This document shows, one piece after another, positions 29,907-39,176 of a stretch of 64,000 nt of DNA. A program made the position numbers and the translations under genes. The notes under the pieces are model-generated. The model was not told where the DNA came from. It made no database searches and worked only from the letters and a program-made list of their open reading frames with translations. Position 1 is the stretch's first letter, and each line of letters starts with the position of its first letter. Origin of the DNA: Shewanella ulleungensis (lineage in GTDB: Bacteria; Pseudomonadota; Gammaproteobacteria; Enterobacterales; Shewanellaceae); NCBI RefSeq assembly GCF_014648315.1, contig NZ_BMQW01000002.1:62001-126000 (forward strand), given 5' to 3'.

Positions 29907-31493
29907 GTGGCTATTATTGATCCTATTATCACAGGACTGAATGCCGGCTGGCACCATATTGATGCCAGCACATTAGAGAAAGACCGTCATTTTGAGGCCG
30001 ATGTGGTTATTGTCGGCACAGGTGCTGGTGGTGGAACTGCGGCAGAAATATTGTCTCAAGCAGGCCTTAAAGTCATCATGATTGAAGGCGGCGCGTTAAA
30101 GTCGTCAACCCACTTTGATATGGAAGAGCGCCATGCTTACCCTAATTTATACCAACAAGCCGCGGCATTAAAAACCGCAGATAAAGGCATCGGTATTTTT
30201 CAAGGCCGCACGGTTGGCGGCTCGACAACAGTTAACTGGACCACTTCAATTCGCACGCCTGAGCCTACATTGGATTTTTGGCAGCAAGCTAAATCGGTTA
30301 AAGGGTTGTCGGCGAGTGAGTTACAGCCCTGGTTTGAAAAAATGGAGCAGCGGCTCAATATTGAGCAATGGCAATACGACGCAAACCGTAACAACGGCGC
30401 ATTACGTGATGGCTGTGAAAAACTAGGCTGGGAATACACTGTCATAAAACGCAATGTTAAAGGGTGTTGGAATACAGGTTATTGCGGAATGGGTTGTCCA
30501 GTGAATGCCAAGCAATCAATGCTGGTGACTACTATACCCAGTGCGCTTGAACATGGTGCGACATTAATCTCACGCGCAAAAGTCGTAAAACTTGAACATA
30601 GAGGCGACAAGGTTGTTGGCCTTACAGCTCAAGCTATGACAGAAGGGCTTAAACCCACAGCATTGAAAATTACATTTAGTGCCAAACATTATATTTTAAG
30701 TGCTGGTGCGATTCATACGCCAACTCTTTTAATGCGTTCAAATACGCCCGATCCGCACAAGCAACTTGGTAAAACCTTTTTACATCCGTCGTTATTATCA
30801 GGCGGTATGTTTGCCGAGCAAATTAATGGCCACAGTGGTGCACCGCAATCAATTTATTCAGATGAGTTTGTCTGGCGCGATGGAGCCGCAGGCGAGTTAG
30901 GATATAAGCTTGAAGTCGCACCAGTGCATCCGGTGCTTATAGCGTCTAAAACCATAGGGTATGGTGTTAGTCATGCGCAGTTAATGGCTAATTTCAATCA
31001 AATGCAGGTCACCATAGCGTTAATTCGCGATGGTTTTAATGAGCAAAGTCCGGGTGGACAAGTACGATTAACGGATGACAGTTTTGTCCTTGATTACCCA
31101 TTAACTGATGGCTTTTGGAATGCCGCACGTCGTGCATTTTTATCGATGGCTGAATTGCAGTTTGCGGCAGGTGCTAAAAAGGTATTGCCAATGCATGATG
31201 GTCTAACCTTTTTTGAGTCTTGGAATGATGCCAAACAAAGTATTAATCAATTAGATCTAGGTTTAATTAAGACGATAGTAGCCTCAGCACACGTGATGGG
31301 CGGTTGTGCCATGGGTGAAGATAAAACTCAAGCGATGGTCGATGGTTATGGTAATTCGCATTACTTAGAAAATTTATCTGTGATGGATGGTTCTGTGTTT
31401 CCAACCAGCCTAGGGGCTAACCCACAATTGTCTATTTATGGCATTGTTGCACGTAATGCGACTGCATTAGCGCAAAAGCTCACCGCGAAATAA
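29907..31493 (+). CDS. GMC family FAD-dependent oxidoreductase
   Basis: A 528-residue flavoprotein. The Rossmann FAD motif VGTGAGGGTAAEIL is at about 36-49, the GRTVGGSTTVNW segment at about 99, and the C-terminal active-site motif SAHVMGGCAMG near 461. GCWNTGYCGMGCPVNAKQS adds a cysteine cluster typical of membrane-linked alcohol/sugar dehydrogenases of this family. The substrate is unknown. It pairs with the Tat-signal subunit upstream. AAGGAG is 9 nt before the GTG start. Confidence 0.88.
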   Translation: MAIIDPIITGLNAGWHHIDASTLEKDRHFEADVVIVGTGAGGGTAAEILSQAGLKVIMIEGGALKSSTHFDMEERHAYPNLYQQAAALKTADKGIGIFQGRTVGGSTTVNWTTSIRTPEPTLDFWQQAKSVKGLSASELQPWFEKMEQRLNIEQWQYDANRNNGALRDGCEKLGWEYTVIKRNVKGCWNTGYCGMGCPVNAKQSMLVTTIPSALEHGATLISRAKVVKLEHRGDKVVGLTAQAMTEGLKPTALKITFSAKHYILSAGAIHTPTLLMRSNTPDPHKQLGKTFLHPSLLSGGMFAEQINGHSGAPQSIYSDEFVWRDGAAGELGYKLEVAPVHPVLIASKTIGYGVSHAQLMANFNQMQVTIALIRDGFNEQSPGGQVRLTDDSFVLDYPLTDGFWNAARRAFLSMAELQFAAGAKKVLPMHDGLTFFESWNDAKQSINQLDLGLIKTIVASAHVMGGCAMGEDKTQAMVDGYGNSHYLENLSVMDGSVFPTSLGANPQLSIYGIVARNATALAQKLTAK

Positions 31494-31504
31494 GTACATG
31501 GTTG

Positions 31505-31535
31505 ATGGATTAGATGGCGCTGCCATCTAATCCAT
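31505..31535. terminator. Hairpin between convergent genes
   Basis: A perfect 13-bp stem (31505-31517 and 31523-31535) with a 5-nt loop spans the end of the convergent downstream gene, whose last codons and stop form part of it. No strong T-run follows on either strand, so it may be a weak bidirectional terminator or a mRNA 3'-end structure. Confidence 0.55.
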
Positions 31536-31974
31536 AAATGCCTAAGTACGCATTCACATTACTGTTCACTCTTAGACCGTTAGTGTCAGTGCCATTCGAT
31601 GTCGTTTTCCCATCTAATAAGTGCAATTTTTGCAATAAAAACTGTTGTGACTTACGCTCCATAATCAATTCAACTTCAAGCATTTTTTGATACTCATCTT
31701 CTGCCAAATGTCTTTTGGCTATACGGCGTAATTTACGGTAAGGAACTAATACCGAATCTTCCCATTTTTCGATGACATCAAGCATCATTTGCCATTGTTC
31801 AGCAGACAACAAAAAGGCCTGCTGATCAAGATATTGTGCTAAAAGTAATAGGTTAACATTAACTTGGTAGTTATCTTGCAGTTGGAGATAGGCGTTAGGG
31901 TTTTTGGTGTAAACCTGTTCGCATTGATGCCACAGTGAGTGAGAGAATGCAGGGCGCTTGAATGTTGCAGGCAT
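31510..31974 (-). CDS. TIGR02444/DUF2390 family protein
   Basis: A 154-residue, mostly helical protein with the family features FWHQCEQVY-like LWHQCEQVYTKNP and VNVNLLLLAQYLD near the N-terminus. Function unknown. It lies 48 nt downstream of yheS on the same strand, so they are probably cotranscribed. Its last codons form part of a stem-loop. Confidence 0.75.
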   Translation of the reverse strand: MPATFKRPAFSHSLWHQCEQVYTKNPNAYLQLQDNYQVNVNLLLLAQYLDQQAFLLSAEQWQMMLDVIEKWEDSVLVPYRKLRRIAKRHLAEDEYQKMLEVELIMERKSQQFLLQKLHLLDGKTTSNGTDTNGLRVNSNVNAYLGIYGLDGSAI

Positions 31975-32022
31975 GGAATGTCCTAGGGCGTTTACGGGTA
32001 AACGCCACTGTATAAAAGGTTA

Positions 32023-33936
32023 TTATTGAACCGCTTGTTCAATTTCTTCAATTTGTTCTTGTAGTTCTAGCCAGTTCATTTCACTTTCGTCCATTTCCTG
32101 TGTCAGGCTGGTACGCTCGTTAAGCACTTGAGTCATTTTGGCTTTATTTTCTGCTTCGTATAGGCTGCCATCTGCAAGTTCGGTTTCTAACTCTGTTAAT
32201 CGTTGCGATATCTTTTGCTGTTGAGTTTCCAGTTTGGCTTGCTGCTTTTTAAGCGGAGAGGTTTTTTGTCTCAGTTCTGCTTCAATTCTTTTTTGTTGCT
32301 TTTTATCGATTTGATCGCTGTTGGCTGTTTGAGTCTCACTTTTATTGCTGGCTTGAGCCGCTTTAGCTGCGTCGAGCAACCATTGATGATAATCGTCTAA
32401 ATCGCCTTCAAAAGATTTCACTACGCCTTGATCAACTAAGTAGTAGTCGCTGCAGCTTAATCGTAATAAATGACGGTCATGCGATACAATAACCATTGCG
32501 CCTTCAAAACTTTGTAATGCCATGGTTAACGCATGACGCATTTCTAAGTCTAAGTGGTTGGTCGGTTCATCGAGTAACAGCAGGTTAGGGCGTTGCCATA
32601 CCAATAATGCCAGAACTAAACGCGCTTTCTCACCACCGGAAAATGGTCTCACTGGGGCTAATGCCATGTCGCCATTAAAGCCAAAACCCCCTAAAAAGTT
32701 GCGCAGTTCTTGCTCTCGCATACTGGCAGGCGCTAAGCGTACCAAGTGTTGTAGTGGTGAGTCGTCTAAACTTAAAAACTCGATTTGGTGCTGAGCAAAG
32801 TAACCGATATTGAGCCCCGGATTTGGCTCGTACTTACCTGTTTTAGCTTGCAGTTGCCCCGATAACAGCTTAATTAAGGTCGATTTACCCGCGCCATTTC
32901 GTCCTAATAAACCTATGCGTGCCCCAGGCACTAGATTGAGTTGCACTTGCTTTAAAATAGTTTTGTCATCGTAACCAATAGAAACATTTTCCATCGCCAC
33001 TAGTGGATTAGGTAGCGCTTCTGGTTCCCTAAAAGCCATTTGGAATGGGTTATCAACTTGTGATGGTAATAGCTCAGCCATACGCTCAAGTGCTTTTAAG
33101 CGGCTTTGTGCCTGTTTAGCTTTGCTGGCTTTGTAACGGAAACGGTCAACAAACGACTGCATGTGCGATCGCTCTTTTTGTTGACGTTCAAACGCAACTT
33201 GCTGTTGCGCCATACGTTCTGCACGCACGCGTTCAAAAGCGCTGTAATTACCTTTATAGAAATTTAATTTATGATTCTCGACGTGAACAATCTCATCGAC
33301 AATACCATCAATAAAGTCACGGTCGTGGCTGATAAGAATTAACGTGCCCTGATACGATTTAATCCAACCTTCTAACCAATACATGGTGTCTAAGTCTAAG
33401 TGGTTGGTAGGCTCATCTAGCAGTAATAAATCAGAACGACACAACAGTGCTTGGGCTAAGTTAAGGCGCATACGCCAGCCACCAGAGAAGCTTTTCACTG
33501 GGTTACTTTGCTCTGCTTCGCCAAAGCCTAAACCTGCAAGCAATGCTCCAGCACGTGCGCGAATTGCGTAACCACCAATGGCATCAATTTTACCGTGAAT
33601 AAGGGCTATGGCGTTTCCGTCGTTGTCATGCTGAGCTTGGTTGAGTTGAGCTTCGAGTTGACGATATTCAACATCGCCATCAAGCACGTATTCAAGAGCT
33701 GATACGTCAAGTGCTGGGGTTTCCTGGGCTACGGTGGCAATTTGCCAACCCGCAGGCAAGCTAAAGTCTCCTTTATCAAGGTGTAAATGGCCCAATATTA
33801 GTGCAAGCAATGATGATTTACCGGTACCGTTGGCACCTACGAGTCCGACTTTATGGCCAGGGTAGATAGTCAGTGAGGTTTCATCGAGGAGGGTTTTGCT
33901 GCCGCGAACTAATTGAGCTTGGCTAATGTTGATCAT
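32023..33936 (-). CDS. yheS: ABC-F ATPase YheS
   Basis: A cytosolic ABC-F protein with two ATPase domains and no membrane helices; this class acts on the ribosome. Walker A motifs are GANGTGKSS and GRNGAGKST, signatures are FSGGWRMRL and FSGGEKARL, and both Walker B motifs read LLLDEPTNHLDL. The interdomain P-site-tRNA linker (about 240-300) and a charged coiled-coil C-terminus (about 540-637) are present. Length 637 equals that of E. coli YheS. Confidence 0.95.
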   Translation of the reverse strand: MINISQAQLVRGSKTLLDETSLTIYPGHKVGLVGANGTGKSSLLALILGHLHLDKGDFSLPAGWQIATVAQETPALDVSALEYVLDGDVEYRQLEAQLNQAQHDNDGNAIALIHGKIDAIGGYAIRARAGALLAGLGFGEAEQSNPVKSFSGGWRMRLNLAQALLCRSDLLLLDEPTNHLDLDTMYWLEGWIKSYQGTLILISHDRDFIDGIVDEIVHVENHKLNFYKGNYSAFERVRAERMAQQQVAFERQQKERSHMQSFVDRFRYKASKAKQAQSRLKALERMAELLPSQVDNPFQMAFREPEALPNPLVAMENVSIGYDDKTILKQVQLNLVPGARIGLLGRNGAGKSTLIKLLSGQLQAKTGKYEPNPGLNIGYFAQHQIEFLSLDDSPLQHLVRLAPASMREQELRNFLGGFGFNGDMALAPVRPFSGGEKARLVLALLVWQRPNLLLLDEPTNHLDLEMRHALTMALQSFEGAMVIVSHDRHLLRLSCSDYYLVDQGVVKSFEGDLDDYHQWLLDAAKAAQASNKSETQTANSDQIDKKQQKRIEAELRQKTSPLKKQQAKLETQQQKISQRLTELETELADGSLYEAENKAKMTQVLNERTSLTQEMDESEMNWLELQEQIEEIEQAVQ

Positions 33937-34082
33937 TAATTACAACTTGATTGCTTAACAATAGGATAATGGCGTAGATGATATCGCATCTGCAATTTAT
34001 TTCCCACAATCACGGGACTCATGTGGGTGAATAAGGCAAAATAGCCGTATACATTGATTAAGGTATTCATTAAGAGAAAATC

Positions 34083-34280
34083 ATGACTAAGATTAAAAAA
34101 CGTTTTGTTGCTGGCGCTAAATGCCCTAAATGTGGTGCGCAAGACAGCATTTTGTTATTCAAAGAAAATGGCATTGAAACCGTTGAATGTACAGATTGTG
34201 ATTATCGTGCATTACAAACGGATATCGAAGTGCCTAAAAAAGCCAGCGGCAGTATGATAGGCGTGTTTAAACCTGATTAG
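34083..34280 (+). CDS. yheV: YheV family zinc-ribbon protein
   Basis: A 65-residue protein with two CxxC pairs (CPKCGA at about 18 and CTDCDY at about 41), which form a putative zinc ribbon. E. coli YheV is the match. Function unknown. It stands divergent to yheS with a 146-bp gap that must hold promoters for both. Confidence 0.85.
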   Translation: MTKIKKRFVAGAKCPKCGAQDSILLFKENGIETVECTDCDYRALQTDIEVPKKASGSMIGVFKPD

Positions 34281-34307
34281 AACTTAGCTTTGCGAGCGGT
34301 AATATTG

Positions 34308-34826
34308 CTAATTGCTCATGTATTCATCGGGGGGCGTTTCAGCTGAAATTTTCATTTTATGCTGATTCAACACCCTGATGACATTAATGTTGTTTTTGGT
34401 TAATTCATTAAAGCGCTCGGTAATCTCTTGTAGTTCTAAGCCGTAACTTGGGTCGTCTTTTGGCTTGGTTTGCCAATAACGTTTACGGTCTAGCTTTTGA
34501 ATTTCGCTGGCACGAAGGATCTCAAAATAGCTGTTTTCTTGTTTGAGACGATAAATTTCACCGTCTAACAACTGCAATAGCTTTTCTTTTGAGATGGTCT
34601 GTTTGTTAAGTAGCGCTTTTAGCGGATCTTCTTTTAACTCACGCTTGTCTGAGTCGACTTCAGTGGTAATACCAAGTTGATATTCAATTTTGTGTTGGCG
34701 AAATTCTTGTGGGCAAACGGTTTGACTGAACACGACTTTTTCGTCTTTCATGCATTTATAAATAGTATTAGCCTGAGCCCCAAAAGCGCTCAATGCAAAT
34801 AACATGAATAACAGTCTTTTTGCCAT
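34308..34826 (-). CDS. Exported DUF4124-like protein
   Basis: A 172-residue protein with a signal peptide (about 1-19, cleavage after AQA) and the short N-terminal motif NTIYKCMKDEKVVFSQTVCP typical of DUF4124-like periplasmic proteins with a conserved Cys pair. The rest is charged and helical. Function unknown. It converges with yheV. Confidence 0.65.
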   Translation of the reverse strand: MAKRLLFMLFALSAFGAQANTIYKCMKDEKVVFSQTVCPQEFRQHKIEYQLGITTEVDSDKRELKEDPLKALLNKQTISKEKLLQLLDGEIYRLKQENSYFEILRASEIQKLDRKRYWQTKPKDDPSYGLELQEITERFNELTKNNINVIRVLNQHKMKISAETPPDEYMSN

Positions 34827-35349
34827 CTGGCCACACGTCCTTTTGCTATACTATTTTGATTTAACTACTAGTCTAATATTGTAAAGTTCTCACTATTGCA
34901 CGATTTTAGTAATTGCATTTGAGTCGCTTAAATTTTAATAAAATAATTTAAGTAACTAATTTAATTAATTTAATACCACTGAATTAACGCCACTGACCTC
35001 AGAGTCCCTTGTCGTCATTTGGAGTGGTATTAATTGCTCGTTTAGCAACACGTTAACAACCTATTGTTAAGGTTGTGATAACAATATATTTGATTGAGCA
35101 GATTATCATAGTTTTACCGTACTCAAGTAAGACATTCGCCATTCTCGCTACCGGATATTAACTACATTTGCACCATATCTGTTCAATTGTACAAGGAGTG
35201 CCCTTTTATGGGGGCGCAACATTGATTAAATATGGGTCAAGTTTATCGATAAAACCAGTTTTTTGACAATCAAATTTTACTAAAAAGAACAATCTTTGTT
35301 TTTTATTTTATTAACTTAGCAAATTTTTAAATGATTATTCATATGATTG
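34827..35349. other. AT-rich intergenic region before panC
   Basis: A 523-bp gap between two minus-strand genes. It must carry the promoter of the DUF4124-like gene and the end of the panBC transcript. The only clear structure is an inverted repeat TTAATACCACT/AGTGGTATTAA (34970-35033). No convincing ORF or RNA gene was seen. Confidence 0.55.
34970..35033. repeat. Inverted repeat bounding a 64-bp segment
   Basis: Perfect 11-bp arms TTAATACCACT (34970-34980) and AGTGGTATTAA (35023-35033) enclose 42 bp. The ends look like those of small palindromic repeats, but only one copy is in the window. Confidence 0.45.
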
Positions 35350-36204
35350 TTATTGAGCGTGACGGTAAAATGACACGTTATCAATCAAACGTGCTTTACC
35401 TAGGTAAGCTGCGGCAATGACAACAAGCTGGTTATCTTCAGCAGTTGCTTGACGTAGCGTATCGGCATTTCTCAGTTCAAAGTAATCAGGAGTAAAGCCG
35501 GCAGCTTTTAATTGTTGTACTGCCAATTCTATAGCGTGTTGCGGGGATTTTTTGTGCTGAACGGCACTAATAACACTGTCTATTGCGCGTTTTAATGCCG
35601 CAGCATTGTGTTTCTCATCTGCGGTTAAATAGCCATTACGTGAACTCATTGCCAAGCCTGACGCTTCACGAATAGTCTCTATACCAATTACCTCGATAGG
35701 CATTGATAAATCTTCAACCATGGTTTTAATAATCATTAATTGTTGAAAGTCTTTACGGCCAAATAATGCCATGTCCGGCTGAACAATATTAAACAGTTTA
35801 GCGACAATAGTGGCCACGCCACGAAAATGTCCTGGGCGACTTTTGCCGCATAGCTCATCACCAATATCAGGGACTTCTATAAAGGTTTGCTGTGCCAAGC
35901 CTTTAGGGTAAATAATCTCTGGTGTCGGAGTAAATAGCAGCTCTGTGCCGGCGTTTGCCAGCTTCTCGCTGTCTTGAGCTAATGTACGTGGATAACCATC
36001 TAGATCTTCTTTAGGACCAAATTGCATTGGGTTCACAAAAATAGACACAACCACATGATCAGCACGCTTTTTCGCTTCATTCACTAAGGTGATATGGCCT
36101 TGGTGTAAGTTGCCCATTGTTGGTACAAAAGCAATGGTTTCGCCTTTTGCGCGCCAAGTGTTTACCTGTTCGCGGATCGTTGAAATGACAGCGGTGGTTA
36201 TCAT
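35350..36204 (-). CDS. panC: Pantothenate synthetase
   Basis: Joins pantoate and beta-alanine with ATP to give pantothenate, the vitamin B5 step before coenzyme A. The HIGH-like motif MGNLHQGH (about 31-38), the FVNPMQFG and GRKDFQQL motifs and the ASSRNGYL-like SSRNGYL segment are present. Length 284. It follows panB after 76 nt, in the conserved pcnB-folK-panB-panC order. Confidence 0.96.
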   Translation of the reverse strand: MITTAVISTIREQVNTWRAKGETIAFVPTMGNLHQGHITLVNEAKKRADHVVVSIFVNPMQFGPKEDLDGYPRTLAQDSEKLANAGTELLFTPTPEIIYPKGLAQQTFIEVPDIGDELCGKSRPGHFRGVATIVAKLFNIVQPDMALFGRKDFQQLMIIKTMVEDLSMPIEVIGIETIREASGLAMSSRNGYLTADEKHNAAALKRAIDSVISAVQHKKSPQHAIELAVQQLKAAGFTPDYFELRNADTLRQATAEDNQLVVIAAAYLGKARLIDNVSFYRHAQ

Positions 36205-36280
36205 GTTATTGTCGAACCTTACTCAAAAATAAATAGTTTATGAGTGCTGCACTGTAAAAATAATGTGGCAGCACTAAAAG

Positions 36281-37075
36281 TTAGTTAAATGTGTGCTCTT
36301 CTGCCGGGAAGGTACCATCAGCTACTTCGTCAATATAGGCTCTGATTGCTGAGCGGATTTCGCCAGTTTGCTTGAGGTAGTTTTTAGAAAATCGTGGGAT
36401 ATAGCCGCTCGAAATGCCTAATACATCATGCATAACTAAAATTTGACCGTCAGTGTCAGCACCTGCTCCAATGCCAATAACAGGGATGGTGAGTGCTTCA
36501 GTAATGGTTTTAGCCAATTGTGGCGGAATGCATTCAACCACGAGTAATTGCGCACCTGCGGCTTGCAGCGCTTTGGCTTCGTCAAGAATACGCTGGGCAT
36601 TTTCAGCATCGCGACCTTGCACTTTAAAACCACCAAATACATTCACAGACTGAGGCGTTAAGCCTAAGTGAGCGCAAACTGGAATACCACGTTCTGTTAG
36701 CATTTTTACGCTTTCAAGTAACCAATGTCCGCCTTCAACTTTAACCATGCTGGCACCCGCTTGCATCAGCAATGCGGCATTTTCCATGGTCTGTTGTGGG
36801 GTGCTATAACTCATAAATGGCATATCGGCGATGAGTAACGCGCGTGAAATACCACGTTTAACACAAGCTGTGTGATACGCAATATCTGCAATCGTGACAG
36901 GTAAAGTGTCATCATGCCCTTGTAATACCATTCCTAGTGAGTCGCCAACAAGCAATACATCAACACCTTCGCTGTCAAATGCACCAGCAAAACTGGCATC
37001 ATAGGCTGTTAGAGCTGTGAATTTTTTGCCTTCTTTTTTGAACTTGATTAGGGTCGAACTGGTGACTTTTGACAT
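36281..37075 (-). CDS. panB: 3-methyl-2-oxobutanoate hydroxymethyltransferase
   Basis: First step of pantoate synthesis: 5,10-methylene-THF plus alpha-ketoisovalerate gives ketopantoate. The metal-binding [13 protein letters not shown] segment (about 42), DMPFMSY, KVEGG and GIGAG motifs are all present. Length is 264. Its folate-dependent reaction fits the neighbouring folK. Confidence 0.96.
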   Translation of the reverse strand: MSKVTSSTLIKFKKEGKKFTALTAYDASFAGAFDSEGVDVLLVGDSLGMVLQGHDDTLPVTIADIAYHTACVKRGISRALLIADMPFMSYSTPQQTMENAALLMQAGASMVKVEGGHWLLESVKMLTERGIPVCAHLGLTPQSVNVFGGFKVQGRDAENAQRILDEAKALQAAGAQLLVVECIPPQLAKTITEALTIPVIGIGAGADTDGQILVMHDVLGISSGYIPRFSKNYLKQTGEIRSAIRAYIDEVADGTFPAEEHTFN

Positions 37076-37141
37076 AGTAGACTCTTAAAAAATTGAAATA
37101 CTAAAAAGTTGAGCTTAATGTGCTGCTGGTTAAGATCAACT

Positions 37142-37627
37142 TTACTCGATAAGCTTTTGCAATTCATCGCGCATTGTCACACTAATCAGGCTTTCAAGGC
37201 TGGTATTACAGGGCAGTGTGAGGGTAGGTGCAATGTCTGCTAAGGGTATTAATACAAAGCTGCGTTGTTTCATGCCGTAATGGGGCACTGTGAGTCTTGG
37301 TAATGATATTTGCTGTTGCCCATAGAGGAGTAAGTCTAAATCGAGGGTACGAGGCCCCCAATGTTGCAGTCTTACTCGGCCTTGCTGTTGTTCGATAAAT
37401 TGCAAGGCATCAAGTAATTCAATGGGTTCTAATGTTGTTATAAATCCAGCGACAGCATTAACGTAGTCAGGCTGAATCACTTCACCCATTGGTTTAGAGG
37501 CGTAATAACTTGAAACACGCAACGAATCACCAACAGCTAATGCACTTAATGCATCAACAGCCGCGTCGAGTTGCTGTGTTGGATTAGCTAAATTCGCCCC
37601 AAGAGCGACATACGCTTGAATCGCCAC
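37142..37627 (-). CDS. folK: 6-hydroxymethyl-dihydropterin pyrophosphokinase
   Basis: HPPK, which transfers pyrophosphate from ATP to the pterin in folate synthesis. Family motifs ALGANLANP, PDYVNAVAGF and the signature GPRTLDLDLLLYG with its metal-binding aspartates are visible. Length is 161. It starts 6 nt after the pcnB stop, so the genes are cotranscribed. Confidence 0.95.
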   Translation of the reverse strand: MAIQAYVALGANLANPTQQLDAAVDALSALAVGDSLRVSSYYASKPMGEVIQPDYVNAVAGFITTLEPIELLDALQFIEQQQGRVRLQHWGPRTLDLDLLLYGQQQISLPRLTVPHYGMKQRSFVLIPLADIAPTLTLPCNTSLESLISVTMRDELQKLIE

Positions 37628-37633
37628 TTCTGT

Positions 37634-39046
37634 TTACTCTGCAGTGGGCGTTTTAGCAGCAGGTTTACGGCGACGCTTACGCTGTGGTGCATTTCGGTTA
37701 CGACTGCTACCGCCTTTACTGCTACTTTTGGCTATTTCGCCGCGTTCAGTTTCATCTGCTTCAACAAAGCTTTTCCACCAATCAGCAATTTTCGCAATAT
37801 TACCTGATTCAACTTCACCACGAAGCAATAATAAATCGTAACCGGCTCTAAACTTAGGGCTCTCTAACATTTTAAATGCTCGAGTCCCTTGGCTGCGCTC
37901 TAAACGAAGCTGCAGTTGCCAAATATCTTTTGCTGGCGTGCTAAATCGACGTGGAATACTGATGGTACGACATTGTTGTTCCATCACATCGCCCATCGCG
38001 GCAACGTGAGCGTCGTAATGAGTTAAACCGCTTTCGATAGCGATATCGTCGGCACGCTGTTTGAGTGGATACCATAATATTGCTGCATAGAAAAATGCCG
38101 GAGTAACAGGTTTGTCTTGGCTAACGCGTAAGTCAGTGCTGTTCATCACGGCTTGCAACATTTTAGCCGCATGGCCTTTTGGTGATTCGCTTATTAATGC
38201 GCTAATTTGCGGAAATAATGGCGCAAATAAGCCAAAACTTTGCATCATGTGGTAATTAGCTTCAGCTTTGCCTGCAAAGAACAGTTTTAACACTTCTTCA
38301 TACATACGGGCTGCTGGAATATCGCTTAACAATGGTGCTAAGGCTTTTATCGGATCGGCTGTAGTCGCTTCTATTTGCATGTCTAACTTAGTTGCAAAGC
38401 GAACGGCACGCAGCATACGTACAGGATCTTCACGGTAACGGGTGTCTGGATCGCCAATTAACTTAATTGTACGGTTATTAAGATCGTTAATCCCGCCGCC
38501 ATAACTACGAATAGAGTAGTCACTGATATCATAATAAAGCGCATTTATGGTGAAATCGCGGCGCTCGGCGTCTTCGTCAATTTCGCCATATACGTTGTCA
38601 CGTAATAGACGGCCTTCAGCATTTGATTTTGATATTTTATCGTCGGTCTCACCATGGTGACCGCGAAATGTTGCCACTTCAATGACATCACGACCAAACA
38701 CAATATGCGCCAGTCTAAAACGACGGCCAACTAAACGGCAATTGCGGAACAGCTTTTTAATATCTTCTGGAGTTGCATTGGTGACAACGTCAAAATCTTT
38801 GGGTTGTAAACCAAGTAAAATGTCGCGTACGCCACCGCCAACTAAATAGGCTTTGTAGCCAGACTTGTTGAGACGATACAGCACTTTTAGTGCGTTTTCA
38901 CTAATTTGGCGACGTGAGATTGAATGACCATCTCTGGAGATGATATCCAGACGTAAGCCATCTTCTTGAATGGGCTCTTCAAGGACTGGAGCTATTTTGT
39001 TGTCTTCAAATAGCTGTTTACAGAATTGGCTAATACGGCGAAAAAT
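37634..39046 (-). CDS. pcnB: Poly(A) polymerase I (predicted AUU start)
   Basis: Adds 3' poly(A) tails that promote RNA decay. The nucleotidyltransferase core is LVGGGVRDILLG with catalytic DFDV, followed by RRDFTINALYY, the RNA-binding domain and a basic C-terminus (RNRNAPQRKRRRK). The first usual start codon, GTG at 38884, would cut off conserved residues. The frame stays open to a stop at 39077-39079 with no ATG, GTG or TTG, and the extra segment (IFRRISQFCKQL...SISRRQISENALKVLYRL) aligns with the E. coli N-terminus (MFTRVANFCRKVL...). E. coli pcnB starts at AUU; here an ATT at 39044-39046, 6 nt after GAGG, fits. The product would be 470 aa. Confidence 0.88.
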   Translation of the reverse strand: MFRRISQFCKQLFEDNKIAPVLEEPIQEDGLRLDIISRDGHSISRRQISENALKVLYRLNKSGYKAYLVGGGVRDILLGLQPKDFDVVTNATPEDIKKLFRNCRLVGRRFRLAHIVFGRDVIEVATFRGHHGETDDKISKSNAEGRLLRDNVYGEIDEDAERRDFTINALYYDISDYSIRSYGGGINDLNNRTIKLIGDPDTRYREDPVRMLRAVRFATKLDMQIEATTADPIKALAPLLSDIPAARMYEEVLKLFFAGKAEANYHMMQSFGLFAPLFPQISALISESPKGHAAKMLQAVMNSTDLRVSQDKPVTPAFFYAAILWYPLKQRADDIAIESGLTHYDAHVAAMGDVMEQQCRTISIPRRFSTPAKDIWQLQLRLERSQGTRAFKMLESPKFRAGYDLLLLRGEVESGNIAKIADWWKSFVEADETERGEIAKSSSKGGSSRNRNAPQRKRRRKPAAKTPTAE

Positions 39047-39176
39047 AATACACCTCGTAATACTTGAATAAATTGATTAAAAATCTGGCGGGTATAATAC
39101 ATTAAATGTTGATAAATGAGTATATGTGCTAAGCGGCTAAAAGCCGTTAATGCACAACCACGACTGCATTTATTAA

